NCBI GenBank assembly: GCA_911728455.2
Contig: OU452229.1
Coordinates: 21,912,865-21,976,864 of the forward strand
Direction of reading: 5' to 3'
DNA: 64,000 nucleotides
Source of the DNA: Marthasterias glacialis
Taxonomy: Eukaryota; Echinodermata; Asteroidea; Forcipulatida; Asteriidae
Of this stretch, positions 21,530 through 33,369 are shown piece after piece (within the stretch, counting starts at the first letter, position 1; the number at the start of each line of letters is the position of its first letter). The position numbers were made by a program, and so were the translations under genes. The notes under the pieces are model-generated. The model saw nothing but the letters and a program-made list of their open reading frames with translations. It made no database searches and was not told the DNA's origin.

Positions 21530-24455
21530 CTTAATAACCCACGGAAGTAATAGTCTACGAATACTATCAAACGAGTCACCTTTAAAAACGTAGTGACACA
21601 TTAAACAAGTAATTCGTTGTACACTAGATTATGTGAATAAATTCTCCTGGGAAATCATTGCTCATGAAAACACTACTACTGGAGCTTAGTAGCAAGAACT
21701 GTGGAAGGATTAATATTGAGGGCAAAGACAGTCATTATAAAGAAAAATAAATCTCAACGTCACACAGTGTCAATTTTTCATTCAAAGAATTTATGTTACG
21801 AGAGGAAAACATTAAAGTTGTGTTGTTATGTAATTTGTTGTAATCCTTCCCCCAAACTGTGCAAGTGTTACTGTGGCGAGTGCTTGAACTGTATCGCCTC
21901 CCCCAGCCCCTCCACCCCGACCCCCACCGCACCCCCATCCCACCCTATCTACCCCCACCACCACCCAGTGAAAATGCGTTATTTTGTTCTATTCACATGT
22001 TGCGCGTGGGTACCCGAAGTTCCCTAAAATGTATGAAGAGTGGGTAAATCTTGGTTGGTCTAATAGTGGCAAGTCTGTTTGGGAATAAAACAAACACCTC
22101 AAAAACAAACAAATACCCCCCCCCCCCAAATGTACACAAATGATTATACAAAAAATATATTTTGTATTGGCACTAAATAAATAAGGCTCAATACAAGAAA
22201 AATTGAAGATGTTATACAAAAACAGACGCTGTGATGCATTCCTAAAGATCTGTGAGGACTACTTCAGAGGAATCTTTACACGATGAAGTACTCTTCTTGA
22301 CACAACAAAATGTATCAGTTCTCACTGCCTGTTTCACCTCAGGCGCTGCGTCTTACGCTGTCTCCTCTTTACCAAGACAGCAATCTCGCATGTCTCATAA
22401 CACCCCCCCCCCCCCCACTACCACCACAAGCCTACTCATCTCATGTCCACGAAAACAAACTCCCCGACGTTCAATCTGCGTTTTGGTACAGATTAGCGCA
22501 AATTTCTCCTTCAAAATATATTGACATGCAAGTATATTGGAAGGTTTGGAAGGGGGGGGGGGAGGTCTTTGATATGTTCGGTGTAACTTGAAATCTGAGC
22601 TACCAACCTAAATACAACACGATATTAAAAATAACAAAGGATGACAGTGAAGATATCTTGAGTGGAACAGTTTATTGACCAAAGAATTTGTGTAAAGGAA
22701 AAATTGCAAGCTCGCCGAATGAAAAGAAATACATTCTGGAGCAATACACTATTTTTTTTGGAGGCTACCCTCAATTTGGCGTAATATCTTCCGTGGAGAT
22801 TGAGGTGAACAAACACACAAGATGAATTGTCAGGTAAATTTCTTGCTTGAAGCATTTGTGACTGTACTATGAGGCAGCCAAACCATCTTGCAGCTTCATT
22901 ATGAAGGGATTACATGCCTTTATATCTCACGTGACTTGTGTCATGTTCCCTTTTTTTGTATAGTGCACTGCTGCATTGTAATTGCATTAAGTTTGAAATG
23001 AGAGGGTCCAGACTATTTAGCCTCTTTGGGGGGCCAGGTTTCCCTTTAATGAACACATTCATTTTGATATATGAAATTAATCCTAATCTGTGTAACATGG
23101 CGAGGCAGTTATCATAATTCCAATTTCATTTATTGATTTGAATATTTGTCATTTAAATAAAGAGAGGTACTTAGTCTTCGGTATCATCCTCACCTATCCC
23201 CATCCCTACCTCAAACCCCAAAACAACCCATACCCAAACATAAAGGATAAATCAGTCAACGACGCTGCTCTCATAACCAACATACACGGTATTTTTGACA
23301 GCAAGAGGGCGCAATATTAATTCCATTTTGAACGTACAAAAATATTTTAAAACGTTTAAAAGACATATTTTCCAAGCAAATAACTTACACTAATTACATT
23401 GTAAAACTGTCAATAAAAATAATTCTCAAAAGTTGTGTATTAACTGCTTCATTAGAAGTCCAATTGTATCTGGTTTTACCACACTATTTATATGGTTTGA
23501 CCCCCCCCCCGCCCCATTTACCCCCAAAGGACGCCCTCTTGCAGTCAAAAATAAGGCCTATTGCCATGTAATTGCTCTAATTACTCCCATTCCCCTCATT
23601 CCAACCCCGACCCCAAACCAACCTTAACCCCCAACAAACTACAGCATTCACGAATAACCAACACAGCCAGACGTCTCCCACGGATAACTAAAAGCAATGT
23701 CAACAACCAATAGATCACGAGAAACACAAACAGAAAAACACATGAGATCCCTGTTGACCAGCGTCAGTCATGACCGTTGGTATTTCATCTAATGAAAGTT
23801 CAAATTCCTATCATGTAGACGGCTCGTCCTGTTTAATTACATATCGAAGTCTCCTATGATATGATCAATGCTTGCTGTGTACGCCGTCAAGCGTGTAATG
23901 TAAGATCACTGTATCTCGACCATCAATTTAGGTCAACGTAAACCAGTGCATCTGATAAATGAGAATAAAAACGCTCGTAATCATTTTTTTTTTCACCTCT
24001 ATTTATAATTTATGATTCTGAAACAAAAGCCTTGAAGGACGAGAGAAACACATTGTTGATGCGTTGAGCTTTAACGCGGGAAAACATCCTTGACAATGTG
24101 TCTAGTAAGGCTCGCCTTAATTAACATAATTATAATGTCATTCTCTTCTTCTTGCCTCTGCCCATTGTATTGCGAGATATAAAATGTCATATCTTGTCAA
24201 TTCTATTATTTATGGGTAATAAAGCGCAAAGCAACCCCAGCGGAAACCAATTACTGCTATTATTTATTTCGAGTGTATACGACTAAGATTGCATCTGCAT
24301 GGCTACGGTCTGTGTGCCGTCATTAAGGAGGCCATTCTGATTGTGTGTTTTACCTCCTGACACGAATGTAACTGCAAAACCCGAGGACAGAAAAATAGTC
24401 TGGTTCAGTTTGTCAGTGTATTGCTTACCGTTGTTGCTTGCAGGGAACTTGACCG
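21530..24455. other. No gene; several short C-rich tracts
   Basis: CCACCCC-type tracts at 21898-21965, poly-C near 22119-22130 and 22406-22417, and poly-G near 22552-22563. ORFs here are low-complexity or chance. Confidence 0.4.
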
Positions 24456-24459
24456 AAAT

Positions 24460-24615
24460 GGGTCATGTTTCCTGTAAGCTAAGGCTACGGCTACAGCTAC
24501 GGCTACGGCTACGGCTACGGCTGGATCGCCGCGTCATCGTGCGTTGAAGTATAGGATGTCCTCAGCAACACCCTTAGCAACAGCCACAGCCGTAGCAGCC
24601 AATTAGGACACGGCC
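24460..24615. mobile_element. GGCTAC-arm foldback MITE, copy 2
   Basis: The left arm has five tandem CTACGG-type hexamers (24482-24522), then the shared core GGATCGCCGCGTCATCGTGC and CCTCAGCAACACCCTTAGCA, and a right arm GCCGTAGCAGCCAATTAGGA ending CACGGCC. The arms differ in hexamer number. Confidence 0.75.
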
Positions 24616-24747
24616 TAAGCACGAGAGTTTGTTAGGCACGGGAAAATTCCTGCTAAGCAGAAATGGGTTACCAGCCAAAACACGATGCAATATTGTTTGC
24701 GTGCTCTCTTTATTAACCTTTAATTAATTAAATTCTTAACAGCTATT

Positions 24748-25018
24748 CAGCGCCGTAACTAGGGTAAAATTTGAGTGTGGCACAAGAGGGGCACAATGTT
24801 TCCTATGGGGGCACTTTTTCAGCACTCTTCTGACGTGTTGAGGTAAAACAAAATACATTCTGCGTGTAAATGATTTAAAAAAAATAGTTTTAAAAACATT
24901 GAAATTACTACGTAAAAGCTCTTAAAATGTAACAATTCATTCTGGTAATTTTTAATCTCAAAAGTCCAGATTTCAAATAGGGGCCTGGGGGGGGCACGGA
25001 CATCAGTTGGGGGCGCTG
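24748..25018. mobile_element. Non-autonomous hAT-type element (271 bp)
   Basis: Left end CAGCGCCGTAACTAGGG; the right end as reverse complement is CAGCGCCCCCAACTGATG. The flanks CAGCTATT (24740-24747) and CACCTATT (25019-25026) match at 7 of 8 bases, an 8-bp hAT duplication. CAGNGGCGTAACTAGG is a common hAT terminus. No transposase. Confidence 0.8.
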
Positions 25019-25029
25019 CACCTATTTAA

Positions 25030-25640
25030 AAACCGAGCCATATTCAAGGAATGCATAACGTGTATAATTATGTCACATATGTCACAATTCTTTTACTGTG
25101 AACATAAAGGTTATAATATATCTCAAAATGTTTGGTATGACTTTGTTCCTCTCGTCAACTAATGAGCTAAGTAAGCGATCAGGTGCGTCAACCCTGCCCC
25201 AACGACCAGGCCCCCAAATGGTTGAGTGTAAGCGCAACGTGATGGCACCTTTAACGTCAAGACGGATTCACTTAGCATTTTGTCTGGCATACTGCCTCAT
25301 GACAAAATTCAAACTATACGTCGTACAGTGCAAATTATAAGTTATATCTATATATATCTAAATATGCTTGTGTGTATTGTGTAATATTAATAGTAAGATT
25401 GCCATCCCGAGGTGAACCAGCTGTAATGATCGAATGTCGGCGACTATGGATACAGAGAAGTTAAGCTTCAGGCACGCTCCACTCTTGTTATGGTTAGATT
25501 ACTCGATGAGATATTTTGAGTTGAAAGAACCTTCGTTTCGTTTTAACTACTTCGAGTCGAAATTTAAAAGCGGATGACTTGATACTGATTTCCTTTTGTA
25601 TCAGTTTGATATAAAAAAAATTATTACGATGGTTTTTTTC
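25030..25640. other. Nothing recognised
   Basis: One 80-codon plus ORF at 25098-25340 shows no recognisable domain. Confidence 0.35.
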
Positions 25641-25660
25641 CCTTTCATTTTAGCCTTTGA

Positions 25661-25690
25661 CTGGGAAAGACACTGTTAGGGTCGAAACGT
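25661..25690 (+). other. Hairpin-GAAAC motif, hammerhead-like remnant
   Basis: CTGGGAA, a short stem GACAC/GGGTC with one mismatch, then GAAACGT: the same order as the motif at 12913 but with a poorer core. It may mark another copy of the same repeat tail. Confidence 0.2.
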
Positions 25691-25839
25691 GAGGCCATTA
25701 ACAACTTTTTGCCGTTTTTCCTTCAATCTGAAAAGAAATGTATTGCTGAACAAAATGCGTAAAAGTACGCGCGAATACGTTTTTGTTTTGGCACTCCAAC
25801 TGTAGACTGCATCGTGTATTAATGATTAGTATTATTAAT

Positions 25840-26400
25840 ATTTATTTGGCAAATTCACACAACACAATACAAAAGTATGTACAACAAATAAGATACAAAC
25901 AATAAACCTTAAGAATATTAAACATCTAGAATGTAAAATCTAAATAGAAGTAAAAAGGCAAAACAAAACAATAAAAAACAGTGAGCAAAGATTTGTTCAA
26001 GAAAAGAAACAGCAAACAAATCAACTGTCCAAGGTAAACTTGAGAACACAGAAACACGACGAAAACAATCAAACAATACTAAAACGAAAGAACATAGACT
26101 ATGGACAACGGAGAAAGACAATCCAGGTTTGCCAGTACTGATAAAAGTGTCTTCGCTGCCACCAATGAGGTGTGTCAGTCCAACCTGGATATGGAACAGT
26201 TTACATAACAAACACAAAAGGAAACAAGACAGAAAACAAGCAGACGCAGAAGTAAACAACAAGGAAACAATAAAAACAACAAACAAAACAGACACGACAA
26301 AACAAAGCAAAAAGATAAAACTAAATTTAAATAAAAATGCAAACCAGAGAAATAATATTTGCTTTGATGATGCAGGGATATCATCGTTCAACAGTTAGAT
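25840..26400 (-). repeat. LINE/retroelement 3'-end-like, A-rich on plus strand
   Basis: On the minus strand TGTATTGTGTTGTGTGAATTT is followed by GCCAAATAAATATTAATAAT, matching the end pattern at 19440-19600. The adjacent plus strand is a long CAAAA/AAACA-rich stretch to 26400. The 157-codon minus ORF here encodes a Phe/Leu/Cys-rich string and is a composition artefact. Confidence 0.3.
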
Positions 26401-26435
26401 GTGTTGCAAGTTTTACAACCTAAAAACCAGGCTGT

Positions 26436-26535
26436 ATAGCGTAAGAAGTAGGTCAACTATTAGAACTTGCAATTACAAGGTCGTGGGTTCGAATCCAAAG
26501 CCGGCAAGCGGGTTTACAAATCCTTACTTATACCC
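26436..26535 (+). repeat. tRNA-headed SINE fragment
   Basis: ACTTGCAATTACAAGGTCGT leads into GGGTTCGAATCC (perfect B box), then AAAGCCGGCAAGCGGG. It resembles the heads at 48750, 49130 and 49765. Confidence 0.45.
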
Positions 26536-26589
26536 ATTCGTGTATAATACCAACTGAATTCATCTGCGTTCAAGTTCATAAGCGTGAAC

Positions 26590-27175
26590 ATTGTGTGGTA
26601 CCTGAACGTAGCCCGGGATCTAAATGTGTAGCCCGGTACCTAAACGAAGCCTAGGACCTATGTGTAGCCCGTGACTTAATTGAAGTCCGGGACCTAAATG
26701 AGACCGGTGACTTAAATGAAGTCCGGGACCTCAGTGAAGGACCTAAATGAAGTTTGAGACCTTAATGAAGCCTGGGACGTAAGTGTGTAACCCAGGACCT
26801 AAATGAAGCCAGGGACCTTAATTAAGTCCGGGACCTAAATGAAGCCTGTAGCACAATTGAAGTCTGGGACCTAAGTGAAGGACCGAAATGAAGTTTGAGA
26901 CCTTAATGAAGCCTGGGACGTAAGTGTGTAACCCAGGACCTAAATGAAGCCAGGGACCTTAATTAAGTCCGGGACCTAAATGAAGCCTGTAGCACAATTG
27001 AAGTCTGGGACCTAAGTGAAGGACCGAAATGAAGTTTGAGACCTTAATGAAGCCTGGGACGTAAAAGTTTAGCCTGGGAACTAATGTAGCCTGGCACCTA
27101 TTGAAGCGCGGGACCTAAATGACACCAGTAGCCTTAATAAAGCCGGGACCTAAATGTAGCCCGAACCTTGATTGC
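26590..27175. repeat. 18-bp minisatellite with a 141-bp higher-order unit
   Basis: The base unit is close to GGGACCTAAATGAAGCCC. From 26720 the array repeats with a period of 141 bp (26720, 26861, 27002); the second and third periods are virtually identical where they overlap. The flanks are more diverged single units. Confidence 0.95.
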
Positions 27176-27179
27176 TTCC

Positions 27180-28640
27180 ACACAAACATTAAACCAGTGA
27201 TTGTGTGGGAGAGATTGGCTTGATGCTTGTAGAAGATTTGTCCCGTTTATCTCGAGAAAGACGTATTAAACCACAGAAGAAATACCAATGACAATTCTCT
27301 TTAATAATATGACAAAACAGCAATGTGTTTTTCTCTTCCAAGTCTGGTAGAAGTCACTACCCCCCATTTGTATCACCATTACACCATCTCACGCATCTAT
27401 TCCGTGTGAGCTCCTTCAGTCTAAATTCTCTTGAAAATTAAAACAGCGCGTCGATTATTTGGTTACACTTATTTCATTAACGTCGTGCACTCCCTTAGTG
27501 TGTAGGCGTTTAGAAGGGCATACATCAATGTAATGTGTACGGTGGAGCGCGCAAGTCCACCCCAGAGATTTGCTTCGCAAGAAAGAGAAGAAAAAACAGT
27601 TCTTCGCTTTGCAGGAATTCTTGATACTCCTGTAATTAAGTTCAGTAATTTAATTGGCAGAACAAGGTAGATGTAAACAAAACTAGGGTGAAATTCAGTT
27701 TAAGAAATGAATTGAACTGCCATTGAATCGATGATACTTGCTTCTCTCTGGTTTGTTTTTTCTGGGTAATGGGAATCCGTAGCACCGAAAAAAAAACATA
27801 TTCTGTTCCATTAATGGATGTTGGAAACAACTGTTCCAGCACGTCAGCATTAGCAGGGCGCATTACTGACTCGAGAACCGGCTACAATTGTCTGGAACAT
27901 AAGAGATTTTCTAAAAAATTGTTCAGGTTTCACTGAGTAGATTCGTGGTTTGCTAATTCTGTACAAGTTTTCATATTGGGGAGTGGTTCGATGGAACAAA
28001 AACGTAAATAATCAGACATAACAACGTTGTCATTGGAAATAAAAATCCTGTTGTTATTTTTGCGCGGCAGTGCCTCAATCGTTTATGTCTTTGGACCAAC
28101 ATGTATCAAGTTGAACAAAACAATGTTTCTGTTCAAAGTTACCATCTGTTATTAACGAAGGGAGCAATTCATCTGGATTTTCTACTTTATGTGGTTTTAA
28201 AGAGTTGTGAATTAAAGTTAACAATAGCGGCATTTTTTTTTCACATGTTCTTTGAAATAACGGACAGGCCTACTCACTTCAAACGAAGGTTGACGCAAAA
28301 GAGAAGACGAACAATTATGAAGGGCATGCCTTCAAAATAAATTAAAATGGCAATTGACCGTAAGAAATATACCGAACTGAACAAGAAAACGCATAGACTT
28401 ACGAAGAGAAATGACATCATGTCTGCAGTCGACTGTTAAAACGCTGCTATAAAGGAGATTCCTTTTAACGATTCAAGACAAGATCTCTTGAGAAACACTT
28501 AATGAAGACGTTTCAGGACAATTAGAAAGACATTTTGGTTTTAAGGAAACCTATAATTCATCATAATGCTTCAGTGAAAATAGGCAGAGTGTCACCGTCG
28601 CAAATGTTAAGGTGACTCCATGTGATGCCAAACCACAGAT
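27180..28640. other. Nothing recognised
   Basis: AT-rich sequence with short unremarkable ORFs only. Confidence 0.4.
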
Positions 28641-28650
28641 GTACATTTTA

Positions 28651-28696
28651 TGGGGCGGGGGTTAGGGTTAGGATTTGGGTTAGTGTAAGGGTTTAG
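28651..28696. repeat. Short interstitial telomere-like repeat
   Basis: GGGGGTTAGGGTTAGGATTTGGG then TTAGTGTAAGGGTTTAG: degenerate TTAGGG units over about 45 bp. Confidence 0.5.
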
Positions 28697-28845
28697 TTAC
28701 ATTTATAGTCGTTAATATTTTGTAGTGTTTTTCTCCAATGAATTTGTGTTTTTCTGTTACAATTCTATTGTTCAGTTTAATTTTCACATTTTTGTTCACC
28801 GCTGTAGGGTAGTTTCTACCTAGGGCACTCTGTGAATCGCACTTT

Positions 28846-28876
28846 CATTATTATTATTATTATTATTGTTGTTGTT
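28846..28876. repeat. (ATT)n/(GTT)n microsatellite
   Basis: CATTATTATTATTATTATTA followed by TTGTTGTTG. Confidence 0.8.
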
Positions 28877-28889
28877 TAGTTGGACAGGT

Positions 28890-30780
28890 CTTTAAGGGTG
28901 CCCAAACCTAACAGACAAGACTAAGTATTAAGTGTACACGTTAGGTCCATTGTTCTCGTCAACTTTGCCATTTTGGGCATCAGGTGTTTTTCTGCCACAA
29001 TTGGTCATTGGTTTCTTTCCCTGTCTTTCACCTCTGTGTACCCCGGTTCGATTCCCACCTCAGACCCGGAGCCGTGCATGTGGATTGGGTTTTCAGTCCC
29101 TATCCGGGTGTGCAGTTTCTCCCCAATCGGGGTTATCCTCCCACATCTAAAACTGAGCTTTTCCTTCTCGTTTCCTATTCGCCACCATTTTACTGGCGCA
29201 TGCGCTGTTGTGTAAAAAGAATTTAAATATGCAAGCCACACCCGACGTACAACAAGTCCACGAAGAAGGAATCTTAACATGTTGCGCACATTTTCACATT
29301 CAAACATGCTTTTAACAAAAGAGACAATGCGTTGGTTGGTATCTCCCTGGAAAGCAATACGTCCGTGGTTGACGGAACAAACGTGGGGGCACAATAGGAC
29401 GTCCTCGGCTGGCATCCGAAACAAAACATGTGGCCTTCTTAAAACTGTATGTAATAAACCAAACCGAATGTCCTTAACACTCCTGTTCTCTGCTCACTTC
29501 CGAACCGTTTACGGACATGACTTCCCCCCACCTCCCCCCAAGATACGCTAACGTGTCTGTCACAAAAAGTAATTCAGCTACTATTACGATATTCACCCCC
29601 CACAATAAGCGCAGATATGGTTACATATTAATTAAATATTTCACAATGAGGTGATGAAAACACCCAGGCGTATAATATGCAATTATGATACTCGACTCCG
29701 ACACCGTGGCAAATCGCCTGTGACCTTTTCTCGAATTGTGAGTTTACATTCTCGCCGATCGGCCAAGGAAAACCGAATGGAGAGAAACACCGGGTGCTTA
29801 CCGGATTTGAAACTCAATAGATTGTCGCTTCAAAAGAGTTTTTTCATATTAATGTGCTAACGGCATTGTTAAGCGTTTTGAATACCCGATTATGTGGTTT
29901 TCCATCCACTCTGACCTTTATTTGGTAACACGAGACGATTCCACAGGCTTGTGCATAAAAATTCATGACTATAACCCGTACTTCCAACTGTTCATTCAAA
30001 TTTTTCTTATGTTTTTGTATTTGCGCACAAAGGAGATTGTAACAGTATAAGTTTCTCCTCGAAAGCAAGCGACAAATCTTTTCATCTTTTTTTTTTTTTT
30101 TTTTTTTTTTTTGAATGCAATCAATTAAACTGAGGTGAACTACCATCTTTCTGTAGCAGCGAGTTGCTTGTTCTTTGTTCACCTTTTAAAACGCTTATGC
30201 TATTTCCACGCGTGAATAGGGAACTGGACCGGATTTCGTAAAGTAGAATGTAGAAAATATTGCTTGAAAACTTTATTTCTATGCAAAAATTAGCAGGGTA
30301 CCAGTCAAGGGCAGTTTACATTACATGGTACTTTGGCTGTTGGTTACGCATTTCTGCTTTAATCAAGACTTGACAGGTTCCGAAAATAGGAACCCGTTGG
30401 TTCAAAGTTTGTTTTGCAATGGAATACTCCTCAATGCGTTTGGTCTTCACTCTCCTAGCCCCCCATCCCCGCTCACCATCTCCGCCCCCAGCCACCGTCT
30501 CCATCCCCACACCCAATCCCCCATTCTTTCCTAAAGGTCGACGTCCGTTATGATCGTGAACCCAATATCTTGCTTATTCATGTGAAACAGATATGAAAGG
30601 TGGAATCAAAAAACAACGAACGGAGTTTCTCGTCATCAGAACAGCCATGCATGATCTGCAACTGATAAACAATTAATAGTATTGAAACGACTGCGCCGGT
30701 AATTATGTCATATGGTGACTGCTTATGTTCCGACACTCTATAATTCCCACAACCCGCTTTATCAGATTGTGTTATAGCCC
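28890..30780. other. No confident gene; poly-T at 30088-30111
   Basis: A 139-codon minus ORF (29005-29424) overlaps plus-strand ORFs in three frames and shows no family features; it is treated as chance. Nothing else is supported. Confidence 0.35.
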
Positions 30781-30788
30781 TAGACTGG

Positions 30789-31041
30789 TGCACTGGGGCC
30801 AGAGACCAGCCTATGTTCATGTTTATAACCCCTCGCTAGGGATAGAGTCAGGGTTAGCTTCAGGGTTAGGATTTATCGGAACATACATTTGCAGGGGTGT
30901 CGGAACATAGGGGTTCCGGAACACAGGGGTGTCGGAATTAGGTGGGTATCCATTTCACATCGTCGCTTTAATATGACCTGCACTGGGGCCAGAGACCAGC
31001 CTATGTTCATGTTTATAACCCCTCGCTAGGGATAGAGTCAG
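30789..31041. repeat. Perfect 63-bp direct repeat (30789-30851 and 30979-31041)
   Basis: TGCACTGGGGCCAGAGACCA... is identical in both copies, 190 bp apart. The spacer holds short GGAACATAGGGGTTCCGGAA-type repeats. A recent local duplication. Confidence 0.9.
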
Positions 31042-31044
31042 TGT

Positions 31045-32545
31045 TACTCCGAGTACACAAAGTCAACAATTGTGAGATCTGTGAGGTTATCTAGGAAGAA
31101 CTGTGGAAACACCTGAGGAATGCATGATATATTATATTTGACGAAGTTCCATTTCAGCTAGTGTGTTTAGCGAGTGCCAAATACCCCGAAGTTACAGGTG
31201 TCCAATGAAGCAGGTACCGAGGGTCTTAGTGTGTACCGCCAGCGACTCTGACATTTTGGCCCGGCGGGAAGCAGGTGGCTTGACGTCCCCGGACATCTCT
31301 CTTCTTAGGCAAGAAAAACAGCAAATACGAAATGGAAATTAATTGTGTGATGTGTTTTTCCCCAAAGTGTTGCATAGATTTAGAATAAAACAACACATTC
31401 GAACCTTGGGTCTAGCCAAATTGATCTTTTAGTTCTTTGAGAAGCAAACAGCTCGATTAATGTCAATGTTTAACTCAATTATTGTCATGTTCCCAGTGTG
31501 AACTTGCATTTTTTTTTATTAATATACTAATTCTACATACTAACCCAAACCGGGCAAGACTTCTTTTCTTGTCACTTCTTCAATTTTTGAACATGTAGAA
31601 AGCTCACTGGAGTGAAGCCCAATGTCCTTCCTTCATGCTTCATTGGCGCCGGATGTTATCACTTTATCTCGGTTCTTTCAAGTATGAAACTGCATTTTTT
31701 ACGAGCAGTGAATCCGGCAGTCCAGCAAAACTAGCTGCAAACAAAAAACACATGAATCGTCGGGAATGACCAATTGGGAAAAATATGTTTGCGAGTCTGT
31801 AAAACGGCAATATATTTCGGTTGGTATAGGCTAGGCTCTAGTTTGTGTTAGAAGCAAAAGTACTGATTGCGAATAAACGTAATTGTAATTACGTTCTTTT
31901 TTTTCTGTATTTAGGCGTCTGTGAAAACCACAACGCTGGTTACAGCGTATGTGATTACGTCGTAGATGTAATGGCGGCAAAGAAAGCAATGAAGCTATTC
32001 CGTTGAACTCTCACCGAACGTTTGCGCATTTCTCCCTCTTTGACGTCACAGTTGGCTTTGCTTTGGCATCTGCGTTTTGAAGGGTTTCAACCGAGCCGAT
32101 CCGAAAGTCTTCACACACACACACTTAGACACAAAGATAACTCTGCCTGGCTCAAAACGCATTAATCACGTCTTACAGTGATCCAGGTATGACAACATAA
32201 CACCTGTTCAATCTGCGGAGGTTTTTCTCTTCCAATTAAGGAATTATTTGTCTGTCCGTCATGATTGCCATTGTCTTCAGCATCTCATGGCGTATTGTTT
32301 AACTCGATTTAAACATGAATAACTCTACCCTCCCCCCAACCACCCACCTCTGTCTCATAGGACGAAGACTAATTGACAGGTGACTACTGGACTGTAAATA
32401 TGAATTCGATTCGATTCGTAGACAAAAACGAGCTTGGCATTTCGAATTATGCGTTGTTTACGTGCCCCGTAGAATTCCCCGCCTTTGGTGGGTTCGGACG
32501 GTGGCAAAAACCAAAGCTTTTTGGCCGGACTTGCTGAGACTAAGC
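31045..32545. other. Nothing recognised
   Basis: A TGACGTCA-like site occurs at 32041. No ORF, SINE or inverted repeat can be supported. Confidence 0.4.
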
Positions 32546-32556
32546 CCACGTTCAAA

Positions 32557-33361
32557 CAGCGGCGTAGCACTTTTTTGTCGGGGGTGTGGAAGCCTAAATT
32601 TGCCGACTGACATTGTCAAATGAGAGTAAAAAGCACAATGACATGGGACTCACCAACATGTAGGGGTTCGGGGGCATAGCCCTAAGTGCTCAAGAGGTTT
32701 TTCAGTGATTCGAAGGTTCAAAATGGCCCTCAGATACCTAGCATTAAACGACTCATATTCGAAATATAAGCTTTGAAAACTGTAATTTTTTTTGCGAACC
32801 CCCTGTTGGAGTATATAGACGCAAATTCTAGTGGGGGTCCAGGGGGCAAAGCCCCCGGACGTTCTACGGTTTTTAAGTGTTTTCAGGGCTAAGGAGGAAC
32901 GTCAAGTTGCCGAAAATAGACGTTTAATTTTGAAATTCAAACTTTAAATACTTTTGACTCAAGACAAATCCCTACTTTTGGAGTTTATAGGGGCAACACT
33001 TCTCGGGGTCCGGGGGCAAAGCCCCCAGGACGCTCTACAGCTTTTATAGTATTTTCAGAGCGTAGATTTGCGCACGTAGCCGAGAATATTAAATTTGGTA
33101 ATTCAAAGTTTGACTTCTCACACTACAAGGATTAAACTAAAAATTTCAGTCGGCAAATCTCTATTAAAGTAGGCTACCGAATGGATTATGTTTAGCCCGA
33201 GCCCTTACTCGGGCAAGTTTGATGCTCAATTTGCCGACTGTGGCTCTAAATGACGACTTGGGAAAAATATTGGGGGTTGTCACCCCCCCCCCCCACACAC
33301 ACACACACACAGACACTTTACCCATCCACCCCCCCCCCCTTTCCCGGTCGCTACGCCGCTG
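32557..33361. mobile_element. Non-autonomous hAT-type element (805 bp)
   Basis: The ends CAGCGGCGTAGC and GCTACGCCGCTG are perfect 12-bp inverted repeats. The flanks CGTTCAAA (32549-32556 and 33362-33369) are an exact 8-bp duplication. The body shares both end regions with the 438-bp element at 1965-2402 and has two internal copies, about 171 bp apart, of a block with the hairpin GGGGGCAAAGCCCCC followed by a CTCTAC motif. (CA)n and poly-C lie near the right end. No transposase. Confidence 0.92.
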
Positions 33362-33369
33362 CGTTCAAA

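Noticed and set aside
25918-26391. 157-codon Phe/Leu/Cys-rich minus-strand ORF that looks like a membrane protein
   Set aside because: The plus strand is a CAAAA-rich simple sequence and apparent hydrophobicity follows from the T-rich complement; no start context or splice support.
28651-28696. A chromosome end
   Set aside because: Only a few degenerate TTAGGG units, flanked by ordinary sequence on both sides.
29005-29424. 139-codon minus-strand ORF
   Set aside because: Three plus-strand frames are also open over the same region and no family resemblance is seen.
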